A DNA stretch of 64,000 nucleotides, taken from contig JANQWC010000005.1 of NCBI GenBank assembly GCA_030730025.1, positions 19,886 through 83,885 on the forward strand, written 5' to 3'. Every line of letters begins with the position of its first letter. Within the stretch, counting starts at the first letter, position 1. The DNA is from Crocinitomicaceae bacterium. Its GTDB lineage: Bacteria > Bacteroidota > Bacteroidia > Flavobacteriales_D > Crocinitomicaceae. A program made the translations under genes and the position numbers. Below, one piece after another: positions 34,592 through 44,461 of the stretch. The notes under the pieces were generated by a model. The model made no database searches, was not told where the DNA came from, and saw only the letters and a program-made list of their open reading frames with translations.

Positions 34592-36925
34592 ATGAAAACA
34601 CTTTACACGCTTCTCCTTCTGATCACAAGCACATCTTTATTTGCCCAAATTCAGGGTAATGGCGGCCTGCCGACCTCCACCAAACTTGTTTTAAACGACA
34701 AAGTCATCCAGCAATGGGTTTATGCACAGCCCGACATTACAGCCTTAGCAGCCGAAGACGCACTCATCGATGAGCAAGGAATTGCTCCATGGCGTTTTGG
34801 TTTCAACAACTACACCAACTTGAATACCACCAACGCTGGTTCTTGGTTTGATTTGCCAAATGGCGCGCGCTTGTGGTTGGCAAAAGTGAAGTGTGAAGGT
34901 GCACTTACTGTCAATCTCACATTTGAGCAAACCAGTATTCCAAATGGCAATAAATTATTTGTTTACAATGCTTCCAAAGATTTTATCCTTGGTGCATTTA
35001 CCCAAGAACACATCTACGACGGACAGCTCGGCACTGAACTGATCCCAGGAGAAGAAGCAATTATTGAATATTATGTTGCACCAAAAAACAATCAAGGTTT
35101 TGTTCAATTGGCAACAGTAACTCATGGTTACCGCACGGCGAATGAATTCCTTGAAAAAGCTTTTGGCAGCTCAGGTTCTTGCAATATGAATGTCAATTGC
35201 CCCGATGGTTTGCCTTGGACGCCTCAACGCAACAGCGCAGTTATGCTGGTTTCTGGCAGCAGTGGCTTTTGTTCGGGCGCGCTCATCAACAACACTCAAA
35301 ACGATGGCAAGCCTTATGTGCTCACCGCCAACCATTGCTACAGCAACCCTGCCACATGGGTTTTTCGTTTCAATTGGCAAGCTATAGATTGTGCCAATCC
35401 AGGTGCTTCACCAACCTTTCAATCTTTAAGTGGTGCTGTATTGCGTTCGCGCCGCACGCCTTCAGATTTCTGTTTGGTAGAAATTACCGGCGGTTTGGTG
35501 AACGGCACGGTTCCGCTAGATTACAATCCTTATTTCTCAGGCTGGGATAAATCCGGGAATATCCCAACAGCTACGGTGAGTATCCACCATCCTTCTGGCG
35601 ACATCAAGAAAATCTCTTTTGACGATGCAGCGCCATCTGTCTCTCAAGGGATGGGCTCTTCAGAAGCGAATTCAACTTGGACTGTAGAATGGGACCGCAA
35701 CACCACCACCGAAGGAGGCTCTTCTGGCTCACCTTTATTTGATCAAAATCACCGCATTATTGGTCAGTTATGGGGCGGCGGCGCATCTTGTCAGAATCTT
35801 TCTGCGCCAGATTATTATGGCCGTGTATCAAATTCTTGGGAGCCCGCAGGAAGCAACAGCACCAACCAACTCAAGTTTTGGCTAGACCCTTCAAATTCAG
35901 GTGCCGCTTTCATCGACGGCTTTGATCCAAACAACACAACCGTTGTGGCATTAGACGCGGCGCTTTCTGCAGCCCAACTCACGGCTCAGGCGTTGTGCGG
36001 CGACAATTACTTGCCATCTGTCTCTCTTATGAACGTAGGGACTACCGTACTCACCAGTGCACAAATCAGTTACCAAATAGACAACGGTGCCGTGCAACAA
36101 TACAATTGGTCGGGTACACTCAACCAATGGCAAGCACAAACCATCTCCTTGCCGCTCATTCAACTTGCTGCAGGCAATCATACCTTCACTGCAACGGTGA
36201 GTAATCCCAATCAAGCGCTCGATGAAAACACTAGCAACAATCAATCTGTTGCGAATCTTGCGGTCACAGCGGTTCCAGAAACTATAGACATCTTAAAAAT
36301 AACCCTCACCACAGATGACTACGCCGATGAAACATACGTAGAAGTCCGCAATGCAGCAGGTGCCATCATCTGGTCTGAAGGAAATGAGGCCATTTCGGGC
36401 AACTTCGGTACTGGAGGTTTCCCAGCACCAACGGACCCAACCACTCCGCTACAAAACAACACTACCTACAATTACGACATTCCACTCACCGCATTCGAAT
36501 GCTATACTTTTGTGATTTACGACTTTTATGGTGATGGCTTGGGTGCTTCTCAATGGGGTGGCACAGACGGTGCTTTATCTTTAGCAAACAATAATGCAGT
36601 GAACATCTATACTTTGCCAGCTGCAGATTTTGGCGACAGCGTTGCCACTGTAGTGCGCCATATCGACGATGTCAGCATTGATGAGGTCGCGTTCAATTTG
36701 ACAATTGCACCCAATCCTGCAAGTGCTGAGCTTTTCATCAATTGGTACAATGATGCACAAATGCACATCCAGTTATTTGATGTTTGTGGCAAACAACTCC
36801 TTTCGCTCAAACAAGAGAATAGTGCTACAACACTTGATATCCAAGGATTTGCTGCGGGTACCTATTTGTTGCAGCTCACCGATACAAATGGGCAAGTCGT
36901 CAAGAAGAAATTTGTCAAGCAGTAA
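34592..36925 (+). CDS. Secreted trypsin-like serine protease with T9SS sorting domain
   Basis: A 777-residue secreted enzyme with signal peptide MKTLYTLLLLITSTSLFA. A propeptide-like region reaches about residue 195. The catalytic domain (about 197-445) shows a full triad: H248 in TANHC, D292 in PSDFCLVEI, and S378 in GGSSGSPLF. It has several cysteines, as in the lysyl-endopeptidase (Achromobacter protease I) group. A CARDB-like sandwich comes next, then a module with TTDDYADETYVEV and CYTFVIYDFYGDG shared with the 22809 gene product. A T9SS sorting domain ends VVKKKFVKQ. A candidate -7 box TATTTTCG (one mismatch) is at 34556-34563. hemW starts 12 bp after the stop. Confidence 0.92.
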   Translation: MKTLYTLLLLITSTSLFAQIQGNGGLPTSTKLVLNDKVIQQWVYAQPDITALAAEDALIDEQGIAPWRFGFNNYTNLNTTNAGSWFDLPNGARLWLAKVKCEGALTVNLTFEQTSIPNGNKLFVYNASKDFILGAFTQEHIYDGQLGTELIPGEEAIIEYYVAPKNNQGFVQLATVTHGYRTANEFLEKAFGSSGSCNMNVNCPDGLPWTPQRNSAVMLVSGSSGFCSGALINNTQNDGKPYVLTANHCYSNPATWVFRFNWQAIDCANPGASPTFQSLSGAVLRSRRTPSDFCLVEITGGLVNGTVPLDYNPYFSGWDKSGNIPTATVSIHHPSGDIKKISFDDAAPSVSQGMGSSEANSTWTVEWDRNTTTEGGSSGSPLFDQNHRIIGQLWGGGASCQNLSAPDYYGRVSNSWEPAGSNSTNQLKFWLDPSNSGAAFIDGFDPNNTTVVALDAALSAAQLTAQALCGDNYLPSVSLMNVGTTVLTSAQISYQIDNGAVQQYNWSGTLNQWQAQTISLPLIQLAAGNHTFTATVSNPNQALDENTSNNQSVANLAVTAVPETIDILKITLTTDDYADETYVEVRNAAGAIIWSEGNEAISGNFGTGGFPAPTDPTTPLQNNTTYNYDIPLTAFECYTFVIYDFYGDGLGASQWGGTDGALSLANNNAVNIYTLPAADFGDSVATVVRHIDDVSIDEVAFNLTIAPNPASAELFINWYNDAQMHIQLFDVCGKQLLSLKQENSATTLDIQGFAAGTYLLQLTDTNGQVVKKKFVKQ

Positions 36926-36937
36926 GCGCTACGAAAG

Positions 36938-38056
36938 ATGAGTGGGCTTTACTTGCACATCCCGTTTTGTCGCAAGCGCTGCACTTATTGTGATTTTCAT
37001 TTTTCGACCACTTTTGAAAATTACCGAACCAATTTAGTCAATGCCCTCGCGCAGGAATTATCCTTGCGTGCAAAAGAGCTCAACTTGCCCATCCAAACCA
37101 TCTATTTTGGCGGGGGCACACCGAGTATCCTGAATTTTTCAGAACTGGATCTACTATTCAATACCATCCACGCGCACTATCCAACGGCGCCGGATTGTGA
37201 AATCACTTTTGAGGTGAATCCCGAAGACATCAATGAAACCAATTTGTTGTACTGGAAAGGACTCGGCATCAATAGACTGAGCATTGGCTTACAGACTTTT
37301 TCGGATGAAGATTTGCGTTGGATGAACAGGGCGCATTTGGTCAATGACGGCCTAAAGGGTATTCAACTCGCCCAGCACTGTGGTTTTAATAACATTAGCG
37401 TCGACCTCATCTACGGCCTCCCCGGCCAGTCTTTAGCCGCTTGGGATGCAAGTTTGCAAGCGGTTTTCGAGTTAGGCGTCCAGCACCTTTCTGCGTATTG
37501 CCTCACCATAGAACCCAAAACAGCCCTCAATCATTTGGTGCGTCAAAAAAAGCTACAGCCTGCCGATGAGGTCTTACAGAGCGAACAGTTTTTGTGGTTG
37601 TTACAAAAAGCCCGTGCCCATGGTTTTGAGCAATATGAGATTTCTAATTTTGGCCAAGCAGGTTTTCACTCCAGACACAATAGTTCTTATTGGAAGTTTC
37701 AGCCTTATTTGGGCATTGGTCCTTCGGCGCATTCATTTGATGGCAAAGTCAGGCGCTGGAATGTGCGCAACAACACGCAATACACCAATCAGGTCGGTAA
37801 AAACGATAAATGGTTTGAGACCGAGCACTTGAGTGCTAATGAGCGCCGCAACGAACAAATATTATTGGGTTTGCGCACAATTTGGGGCTTGGACGTAAGT
37901 ACACTTGCTACCGACTGGACCCCAAAAGAAAGCGCGCAAATTGCTGAATTTGCACGCTTGAATTGGCTGACTATTTCAAATGAAAAGATAGTGCTTACAG
38001 AACAAGGCAAACTGCATGCAGATGGCATAGCAGCAGCGCTTTTTCGCGTAGACTAA
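36938..38056 (+). CDS. hemW: HemW, radical-SAM haem chaperone-like protein
   Basis: A radical-SAM protein related to oxygen-independent coproporphyrinogen oxidase; HemW family members bind and transfer haem. The 4Fe-4S cysteines are C11, C15 and C18 in FCRKRCTYCDF. Next come IYFGGGTPSIL and RLSIGLQTF, which are typical of the SAM site. The 372-residue length fits HemW rather than the longer HemN. It begins 12 bp after the protease gene without a visible promoter and ends with a 4-bp convergent overlap with the bacilliredoxin gene. Confidence 0.92.
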   Translation: MSGLYLHIPFCRKRCTYCDFHFSTTFENYRTNLVNALAQELSLRAKELNLPIQTIYFGGGTPSILNFSELDLLFNTIHAHYPTAPDCEITFEVNPEDINETNLLYWKGLGINRLSIGLQTFSDEDLRWMNRAHLVNDGLKGIQLAQHCGFNNISVDLIYGLPGQSLAAWDASLQAVFELGVQHLSAYCLTIEPKTALNHLVRQKKLQPADEVLQSEQFLWLLQKARAHGFEQYEISNFGQAGFHSRHNSSYWKFQPYLGIGPSAHSFDGKVRRWNVRNNTQYTNQVGKNDKWFETEHLSANERRNEQILLGLRTIWGLDVSTLATDWTPKESAQIAEFARLNWLTISNEKIVLTEQGKLHADGIAAALFRVD

Positions 38057-38466
38057 CAGAATTCGTCGTAGGCTGCTTGTAGGTTGGCCGCAATCATTTG
38101 GGCACTTCCGCCTTCGATGTGGTGTCTTTCGAGAAAGTGCACCAATTTACCACCTTTGAACAATGCAATAGATGGAGATGACGGCGGGTAAGGCAAAAAG
38201 TATTTTCTGGCTTGTGCAACTGCGTCTTGATCAACACCTGCAAAAACTGTCGTTAATTTGGCTGGCATTTTATCGTGTTGTATAGAGAGCTTCACACCAG
38301 GGCGCATATTGCCTGCAGCACAGCCGCATACAGAGTTGACAACAACCAACATGGTGTCGGTGCTGTTGGCGATGGCAGCATCTACAGCTGCAGCATCGAG
38401 TAATTCTTCAAACCCTACTTTGGTAAGGTCTTCTTTCATGGGTTGAACGAGTTCTGCTGGATACAT
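38053..38466 (-). CDS. BrxA/BrxB-type bacilliredoxin
   Basis: A 137-residue thioredoxin-fold protein of the YphP/YqiW family. The CGC active site is C47-G-C49 in SVCGCAAGNMRPG. In Firmicutes these proteins remove bacillithiol from S-thiolated proteins; Bacteroidota also carry them. The gene has its own perfect -7 box (38482-38489), with a palindrome just upstream. It lies downstream of the unknown lipoprotein gene and mutS on the same strand, 56 bp away, and its stop overlaps the hemW stop. Confidence 0.9.
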   Translation of the reverse strand: MYPAELVQPMKEDLTKVGFEELLDAAAVDAAIANSTDTMLVVVNSVCGCAAGNMRPGVKLSIQHDKMPAKLTTVFAGVDQDAVAQARKYFLPYPPSSPSIALFKGGKLVHFLERHHIEGGSAQMIAANLQAAYDEFC

Positions 38467-38481
38467 ATCAATAGTTTTTTA

Positions 38482-38489
38482 CAAAATTA
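38482..38489 (-). promoter_or_regulatory. -7 box for the bacilliredoxin gene
   Basis: Perfect TAATTTTG on the minus strand, 15 nt before ATG 38466. A palindrome GACAC-A-GTGTC (38503-38513) covers the place of the -33 element and may be an operator. Confidence 0.55.
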
Positions 38490-38522
38490 GCGAAGTCTGA
38501 CAGACACAGTGTCATTTAGGTG

Positions 38523-39374
38523 TCATTTCTCGAGATAGTCTTTCAAAACCTTAGGGTTGACGACTTTTTTGGTCTTTCGTTGGGCAACAATGCCAAATGC
38601 TTTTTGAAAAGCTTTGTTTTGATCTCTTTTTTGTTGCAGCAGCTTGACAAAATCAAGTGCCAAAACATGGTGAGGGCTTTGTTGAACAATAGCTAAACAG
38701 AGGTAATCGGCAAAAAACGTCTGCTGCTGATTTCTTGCATATGTGAATTGTCTGTTTTTGAAAAAAGGCTTTAAGTGCTGTAAATGGGTGTCGTAGCGGC
38801 AAAGATAGAGCGTTTTTTTGCGTTCAAAATCAGCTTCTAAAGCGAGCTCGTGGTCTTTGTAGCCCTGCAAGAGTTGTCTGTAGCTTTGTTGCATGGCAGT
38901 GTTTTCATTGCGTTTTCGGTACGCGTAAGCGAGGTGTGCTTTCAGGATAGGTTCGGCTTGTTTATCGGCAGCAGTCCAGAGATAAAGCTTAGACAAATCT
39001 TCGAAGGACTCCACCTTGACAACCGAATCTGGCACATAGGAGATTCCGATAGGAATGCTTGCAAAATAGGGTTCGTAGTGCGCAAAGTGCAATTTTTTCA
39101 AATGGCGCTGTTCCGATAAGCCATCAATCAAAATGAGGTCAAAGCCGGGGTCCCAGGGATTGGTTTGAATCGCTTTGCGAATGGCTCCTGCACTTAGGTC
39201 GAGGATGGTGACCTTGAGGTGCTTGCGCTTGGCCATTTTCAGTAAAATTTGTTTTTGCGCAACACTCATGAAGTTTTGCGCAATAGCCAATTCTTTTTGG
39301 GTCTCGGGTTGTGCATTTTCAAGTGCACAGCCAGCGAGGAGTAAAATGAGGAGGAGGGATAAATAGCTACGCAC
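38523..39374 (-). CDS. Lipoprotein of unknown function, solute-binding-like
   Basis: A 283-residue lipoprotein: signal [16 protein letters not shown] with acylation at C16. I do not recognise it firmly. The layout weakly suggests a type II periplasmic binding fold such as extracellular solute-binding proteins: an early [12 protein letters not shown] strand, FDLILIDGL, a FEDLSKLY segment and a C-terminal [18 protein letters not shown] helix. No transporter genes are nearby. Its start overlaps the end of mutS by 8 bp, so it is translated from the mutS transcript, and the bacilliredoxin gene follows on the same strand. Confidence 0.6.
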   Translation of the reverse strand: MRSYLSLLLILLLAGCALENAQPETQKELAIAQNFMSVAQKQILLKMAKRKHLKVTILDLSAGAIRKAIQTNPWDPGFDLILIDGLSEQRHLKKLHFAHYEPYFASIPIGISYVPDSVVKVESFEDLSKLYLWTAADKQAEPILKAHLAYAYRKRNENTAMQQSYRQLLQGYKDHELALEADFERKKTLYLCRYDTHLQHLKPFFKNRQFTYARNQQQTFFADYLCLAIVQQSPHHVLALDFVKLLQQKRDQNKAFQKAFGIVAQRKTKKVVNPKVLKDYLEK

Positions 39375-42000
39375 CAGTCAGTTTTTTGATGTCGTTGAGT
39401 TTGAGTAGGGCTTCTACGGGCGTGAGTGAATTGATGTCTGTCGAGACGAGTTCGTCGTGAATTTGCTGCAGCACGGGGTCATTGAGTGCAAAGAAACTGA
39501 GCTGAACATCTTGTGCGATGGCTTGCACCGCAGGCTTGCTGACTTTGGTTTTGGATCCGTTGCCCACGTTGGCATGGCTCGCTTCGAGGTCTTTGAGTAC
39601 GTTTTCGGCGCGCTTTACGACTTGTGTAGGCATGCCGGCAAGCTTGGCTACGTGAATACCGAATGAGTGCGCGGAGCCACCGGCCACTAATTTGCGCAGA
39701 AATAGCACTTGCGCACCTAATTCTTTGACGCTCACATTGAAGTTGTGAATGCGCTCAAAGCGATTGGCCATTTCGTTGAGTTCGTGGTAGTGCGTGGCAA
39801 AGAGCGTTTTGGCTTGGGCTTTCGGGTTTTCATGCAAGAATTCGGCAATGGCCCAGGCAATTGAGATGCCGTCGTAGGTGCTGGTGCCGCGTCCAATTTC
39901 GTCTAGTAAAATGAGGCTGCGCTCCGAAATATTATTGAGAATACTCGCGGTTTCGTTCATTTCTACCATAAAAGTAGATTCTCCTGAAGAGATGTTGTCT
40001 GACGCGCCAACGCGGGTAAAGATTTTGTCTACCAAACCAATATTGGCACTGCGCGCCGGCACAAAAGAGCCGATTTGGGCCATCAGCACAATGAGCGCGG
40101 TTTGGCGCAAAATAGCACTTTTACCGCTCATGTTGGGCCCGGTGATCATGATGATTTGCTGGCTGTTGTTGTCCAGGAAAATATCGTTGGCAATGTAGCT
40201 GTCGCCTATTGGCAAGCGTTGCTCAATGACCGGATGCCTGCCTTCTTTGATGTCGAGTTCAAAGCCATCGGTGAGTGTGGGCAAACAATAATTTTGCGCA
40301 ACGGCTACCTTGGCAAAGGAGAAAAGGCAATCGAGTTGTGCGAGGAGCTGCGCATTTTTTTGAATCGGGCCAATGAAGTCGGCCATGGCAAAAATGAGCT
40401 CTTGGTAGATTTGTTGTTCGATTTTGAGAATTTTCTCTTCGGCTCCAAGTATTTTTTGTTCGTATTCTTTGAGTTCTTCTGTGATGTAGCGCTCTGCCGA
40501 CACCAACGTTTGTTTGCGGATCCAGGTTTCGGGAACTTTGTCTTTGTGGGTGTTGCGCACCTCAATATAATAACCAAAGACGTTATTGAAGGCAATTTTT
40601 AGGCTAGAGATACCGGTTGCTTGGCTTTCTCTTTCTTGGATTTGCTCCAGAAAGTCTTTGCCGTTGGTAGAAATAGCGCGCAACTCATCTAGATCTGCAT
40701 TTCTACCTTCTCTGATGACCGGACCTTTTCCTATTTGCACGGCTGGCTCCGAGGTGAGGTTGGTTTCAATAAGCGCAATAAGCGCCTGACAAGCGTCTAG
40801 CTGCGCGAGCAGTGCCTGTAAACTTTTGTTTTGAATGGGGTGCAGCAGCCCGTGAATGGGGTCGATTTGTTGGAGCGTGCGCTTGAGGTGCTGTACTTCT
40901 CTCGGATTGATTTTCCCGACGGCAACTTTTGAAATGAGGCGCTCGAGGTCGCCGATTTCGCGCAAGCGCTCGTCGAGCTCATCGTGGAGGGCTTGCTCTT
41001 GTTTTAATGCTGCAACTACCTGATGCCTTTCTTCAATTGGTTTGCGGTCTTTGAGGGGCAATACCAACCAACGTTTGAGCAAGCGCCCGCCCATTGGGGT
41101 TTTGGTTTTGTCCAGGACCTGAGAAAGCGTAACGGCGTTGTCGTGCGGAGAATGTATGAGTTCAAGGTTGCGCACCGTAAAGCGATCTAGCCACATATAC
41201 CGATCGGGCGCAATGCGCGAAATGCCGGTGATGTGGCCGAGCTGTTGTTGTTGGTTCTCGGACAGGTAATGAAAAACAGCACCTGCGGCAATGATGGCTA
41301 AATCTTGGTTTTCGAGTCCAAAACCTTTGAGTGATTTGGTGCCGAAATGTTTGTTGAGTTGTTCGCTAGCGAAATCTGAGCCAAACACCCACTCTTCTAA
41401 TTTGAAGTGAAAGGCGTCGTTGCCAAACAACTCGTGAACAGCGCTTGTTTTGCTTTTCTGATAGATGATTTCGGTAGGCCTGAACCCACTAATGAGCTTG
41501 TCTATGTAGTTTGCTGTGCCTTGTGCCACGAGAAACTCGCCTGTAGAAATATCGAGAAAGGCCGCGCCGACTTCAGTTTTTTCGAGGTGGAGCGCACACA
41601 AGAAATTGTTGCTGCGCTGGTCTAGCACTTGGTCGTTAAAGGCCAAACCGGGCGTAACGAGTTCGGTAACGCCGCGCTTCACGATCGTTTTGGTCATTTT
41701 AGGATCTTCGAGCTGATCGCAGATCGCCACGCGTTGCCCTGCGCGCACGAGTTTGGGCAAGTACGTTTCGAGCGAGTGGTGCGGAAAGCCAGCGAGTTCC
41801 ATGTCGGCCGCTGCACCGTTCTTTCTTTTGGTGAGGATAATGCCCAGAATTCGGCTGGCCTTAATGGCATCTTCGCCGAAGGTTTCGTAGAAATCGCCGA
41901 CCCTAAAAAGCAACATGGCATCGGGATGCCGCGCCTTAATTTGGTTGTATTGCTTCATTAAGGGCGTTTCGGAACTTTTTGCTGCGCTTTGCTTGGACAC
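39367..42000 (-). CDS. mutS: DNA mismatch repair protein MutS
   Basis: Recognises base mismatches and recruits MutL. The 877-residue protein is complete. The mismatch-reading Phe-x-Glu motif is F37-Y38-E39 in GDFYETF. The connector, lever and clamp regions follow, then Walker A GPNMSGKS at 621-628 and Walker [17 protein letters not shown]. The start is GTG 42000; a short basic lead ending ETPLMKQYN precedes the conserved region, as in other Bacteroidota MutS. A -7 box lies 18 nt upstream. A lipoprotein gene overlaps the 3' end by 8 bp. Confidence 0.97.
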   Translation of the reverse strand: MSKQSAAKSSETPLMKQYNQIKARHPDAMLLFRVGDFYETFGEDAIKASRILGIILTKRKNGAAADMELAGFPHHSLETYLPKLVRAGQRVAICDQLEDPKMTKTIVKRGVTELVTPGLAFNDQVLDQRSNNFLCALHLEKTEVGAAFLDISTGEFLVAQGTANYIDKLISGFRPTEIIYQKSKTSAVHELFGNDAFHFKLEEWVFGSDFASEQLNKHFGTKSLKGFGLENQDLAIIAAGAVFHYLSENQQQQLGHITGISRIAPDRYMWLDRFTVRNLELIHSPHDNAVTLSQVLDKTKTPMGGRLLKRWLVLPLKDRKPIEERHQVVAALKQEQALHDELDERLREIGDLERLISKVAVGKINPREVQHLKRTLQQIDPIHGLLHPIQNKSLQALLAQLDACQALIALIETNLTSEPAVQIGKGPVIREGRNADLDELRAISTNGKDFLEQIQERESQATGISSLKIAFNNVFGYYIEVRNTHKDKVPETWIRKQTLVSAERYITEELKEYEQKILGAEEKILKIEQQIYQELIFAMADFIGPIQKNAQLLAQLDCLFSFAKVAVAQNYCLPTLTDGFELDIKEGRHPVIEQRLPIGDSYIANDIFLDNNSQQIIMITGPNMSGKSAILRQTALIVLMAQIGSFVPARSANIGLVDKIFTRVGASDNISSGESTFMVEMNETASILNNISERSLILLDEIGRGTSTYDGISIAWAIAEFLHENPKAQAKTLFATHYHELNEMANRFERIHNFNVSVKELGAQVLFLRKLVAGGSAHSFGIHVAKLAGMPTQVVKRAENVLKDLEASHANVGNGSKTKVSKPAVQAIAQDVQLSFFALNDPVLQQIHDELVSTDINSLTPVEALLKLNDIKKLTGA

Positions 42001-42018
42001 TTGTATTGTTTAGATGAG

Positions 42019-42026
42019 TAAAGATA
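42019..42026 (-). promoter_or_regulatory. -7 box for mutS
   Basis: TATCTTTA on the minus strand, one mismatch to TAnnTTTG, 18 nt before GTG 42000. The spacing matches the standard class in this window. Confidence 0.5.
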
Positions 42027-42073
42027 GCCCTTTTTAGCCCGGCGCTTCAGCCTATTTTTCCACAATTTTGCAG

Positions 42074-42081
42074 TATTTTTG
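42074..42081 (+). promoter_or_regulatory. -7 box for the TrmH-family gene
   Basis: Perfect TATTTTTG ending 8 nt before ATG 42090. This predicts a leader of only a few nucleotides. No clear -33 TTG. Confidence 0.6.
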
Positions 42082-42089
42082 AGCCATAC

Positions 42090-42632
42090 ATGTCAGCAAA
42101 CCACACCAAAAAATTAAAATTATGGGAGCTCAATCGGCTCAGCGAAGAAGCTTTTGCGCAGCAAAAGAAGTTTCCGTTGGTCTTGGTGCTCGACAGCATT
42201 CGCTCTCTCAATAACATCGGTTCCTTTTTTAGAACTGCCGATGCATTTAACGCAGAAGCAATCTATTTGTGTGGCATTACCGCCCAACCTCCGCACCGCG
42301 ATATCCACAAAACTGCATTGGGCGCAACCGAAACCGTTCGTTGGCAATATCGAGCAACATTAGCTGAGGCGCTGACCGAACTCAAAGAGAAAGGTTATGC
42401 CATATGCGTGGTAGAGCAAGCGGTGCAAACGACCTTATTGCAAGACATCGGTCAGCTGGACGCACCTGGCTTTGCACTGGTGTTTGGCAATGAAGTAGAC
42501 GGTGTAGAACAAGCCGCACTAGATAGCGCAGACCATATCATTGAAATTCCTCAGTTTGGCACCAAGCACAGCCTCAACGTGAGCGTTTGCGCAGGCATCG
42601 TGCTCTGGGAATTCACCAAGAAGTATATTTAG
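42090..42632 (+). CDS. TrmH/SpoU-family RNA 2'-O-methyltransferase
   Basis: A 180-residue SPOUT-fold methyltransferase that methylates ribose 2'-OH in tRNA or rRNA using SAM bound in a trefoil knot. Family motifs are visible: NNIGSFFRTADAF (motif 1, conserved Asn and Arg), LVFGNEVDGV (motif 2) and GTKHSLNVSVCAGIVLWEF (motif 3, knot). The short length means there is no extra N-terminal RNA-binding domain, as in TrmL/TrmH minimal forms. The exact target nucleotide cannot be read. It is monocistronic and divergent from mutS. Confidence 0.9.
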   Translation: MSANHTKKLKLWELNRLSEEAFAQQKKFPLVLVLDSIRSLNNIGSFFRTADAFNAEAIYLCGITAQPPHRDIHKTALGATETVRWQYRATLAEALTELKEKGYAICVVEQAVQTTLLQDIGQLDAPGFALVFGNEVDGVEQAALDSADHIIEIPQFGTKHSLNVSVCAGIVLWEFTKKYI

Positions 42633-42645
42633 TATTAAAATTAAT

Positions 42646-42664
42646 TCCGCAAAATAATTGCGGA
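42646..42664. terminator. Possible bidirectional terminator hairpin
   Basis: Stem TCCGCAA / TTGCGGA with loop AATAA between the convergent TrmH-family and lysS genes. The T-tracts on either side are short and mixed, so termination strength is uncertain. Confidence 0.5.
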
Positions 42665-42669
42665 GTAAT

Positions 42670-44373
42670 TTAAGCCAAGCGAATCAATAACAAATCGTTC
42701 TCCTTGCTCACGACCAACAATTGGTTTTTAGTCAGCGTTTTGAGCGAGGTATCCCATAGTTTGTTGGAGATGTCAAAATGCCCGCGGAGTTCGCTCAACA
42801 AAAGTTGTTTTTCTTGCTGCATTTTTTCGAAAATCGCTGTTTCGGTCTCGTTGAGCGCAATTTTTGGCGCCTGAACCTCAGGTCGCATTTGCGGGAAGAA
42901 AAGCACTTCTTGGATAGAAGCATTGTTGGTGAGGTACATGATGAGGCGGTCCATGCCGATGCCCAAACCACTGGTTGGCGGCATACCGTATTCGAGTGCG
43001 CGCAGGAAGTCTTGGTCAATGAACATGGCTTCGTCGTCGCCGCGTTCTTGCAGCTTGAGTTGCTCCTCAAAGCGCTCGCGTTGGTCAATTGGGTCGTTGA
43101 GCTCAGAGTAGGCATTGGCTACTTCCTTGCCGCAAACCATGAGTTCGAAACGCTCTGTGAGGCTTGGGTCATCGCGGTGCACTTTGCAAAGTGGCGACAT
43201 TTCTTTCGGATAGTCCGTAATGAACGTTGGCTGAATATAATTGCCCTCGCACTTTTCGCCGAACATTTCGTCGATCAGCTTGCCTTTGCCCATGGTTTCG
43301 TCTACCTCGATACCCATGCCACGAGCTGCTGCGCGGAGTTCGTCTTCTGTTTTTCCTGCAATATCAAAGCCTGTGAAGTCGATGATCGCCTGACGCATGG
43401 TGATGCGCTTGTACGGCGCTTTGAAATCGATGGTGTGATCGCCAAACTGTGCAATTGTACTGCCGTTGACTGCCAAAGCGCAATATTCTAATAATTGCTC
43501 CGTGAAGTCCATCATCCAGTTGTAGTCTTTGTAGGCTACGTAGATTTCCATGGCCGTAAACTCTGGGTTGTGGGTGCGGTCCATGCCCTCGTTGCGGAAG
43601 TTTTTGGAGAATTCATATACGCCGTCGAAGCCACCTACGATCAGTCTTTTGAGGTAAAGTTCGTTGGCAATGCGCATGTATAGCGGGATGTCGAGCGCAT
43701 TGTGGTGGGTGATAAATGGTCTTGCGGAAGCGCCGCCCGGAATGGCTTGCAAAACAGGGGTTTCTACTTCCATATAGCCTGCACGGTTGAAGAACTCGCG
43801 CATGGCGTTGAATAATTTGGTTCTTTTGATAAAGACATCTTTGACTTGTCTGTTCACGACAAGGTCGACATAGCGTTGGCGGTAGCGTAGCTCAGGGTCT
43901 GTGAAGGCGTCGTGCACCACTCCTGTTGCATCGGTTTTAGGCAAAGGAAGCGGGCGCAAAGATTTGCTGAGTAATTGAAATTCAGTCACGTGAACAGAAA
44001 TTTCACCCACCTGAGTTTTGAACACATGGCCTTTGATCCCGAGGAAGTCGCCGAGGTCGAGGAGTTTTTTGAATACTTCGTTGTAAAGCGTTTTGTCTTC
44101 ACCTGGGCAGAGTTCGTCTCGGTTGAAATACACTTGGATACGGCCCGATGCATCTTGAATTTCTGCAAAAGAAGCCTTGCCCATAATGCGCTGCGAAAGC
44201 ATGCGCCCAGCCAAACAAACCTGTTTGCCGTCCTCAAAATTGGTTTTGATATCTGCAGCGAAAGCATCTACTGGGTAGAGTGCCGCCGGATAAGGATCAA
44301 TACCGAGATCGCGCAATTTTTGCAAGGATTCGCGACGTAAGATTTCTTGTTCGGAAAGTTCTGGATGACTCAT
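42670..44373 (-). CDS. lysS: Lysyl-tRNA synthetase (class II)
   Basis: Charges tRNA-Lys in the cytoplasm. At 567 residues it is longer than the usual roughly 500. The anticodon-binding OB-fold is in the first 150 residues, followed by class II motif 2 (FRNEGMDRTHNPEFTAMEIY) and motif 3 (SGLGIGMDRLIMYLT). After motif 3 comes a C-terminal tail of about 70 residues (from about position 500) rich in Glu and Lys, seen in Bacteroidota LysS but not in E. coli. The -7 box TATCTTTG lies 19 nt upstream of ATG 44373. Confidence 0.96.
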   Translation of the reverse strand: MSHPELSEQEILRRESLQKLRDLGIDPYPAALYPVDAFAADIKTNFEDGKQVCLAGRMLSQRIMGKASFAEIQDASGRIQVYFNRDELCPGEDKTLYNEVFKKLLDLGDFLGIKGHVFKTQVGEISVHVTEFQLLSKSLRPLPLPKTDATGVVHDAFTDPELRYRQRYVDLVVNRQVKDVFIKRTKLFNAMREFFNRAGYMEVETPVLQAIPGGASARPFITHHNALDIPLYMRIANELYLKRLIVGGFDGVYEFSKNFRNEGMDRTHNPEFTAMEIYVAYKDYNWMMDFTEQLLEYCALAVNGSTIAQFGDHTIDFKAPYKRITMRQAIIDFTGFDIAGKTEDELRAAARGMGIEVDETMGKGKLIDEMFGEKCEGNYIQPTFITDYPKEMSPLCKVHRDDPSLTERFELMVCGKEVANAYSELNDPIDQRERFEEQLKLQERGDDEAMFIDQDFLRALEYGMPPTSGLGIGMDRLIMYLTNNASIQEVLFFPQMRPEVQAPKIALNETETAIFEKMQQEKQLLLSELRGHFDISNKLWDTSLKTLTKNQLLVVSKENDLLLIRLA

Positions 44374-44392
44374 GAGTATACAATTGGGGCTA

Positions 44393-44400
44393 CAAAGATA
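44393..44400 (-). promoter_or_regulatory. -7 box for lysS
   Basis: Perfect TATCTTTG on the minus strand, ending 19 nt before ATG 44373. No -33 TTG at standard spacing. Confidence 0.6.
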
Positions 44401-44461
44401 GCGCTAAAAAAAATTCTAGGCTTTGTTTGCAACGTATGGGTAGTTTTTTCGTTAGAGGATT

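Noticed and set aside
40075-40602. 175-aa plus-strand ORF
   Set aside because: Antisense to the conserved core of mutS; no family features.
42778-43491. 237-aa ORF on the plus strand
   Set aside because: Lies wholly antisense to lysS, with low-complexity cysteine/phenylalanine-rich sequence and no start context. A shadow of the real gene.
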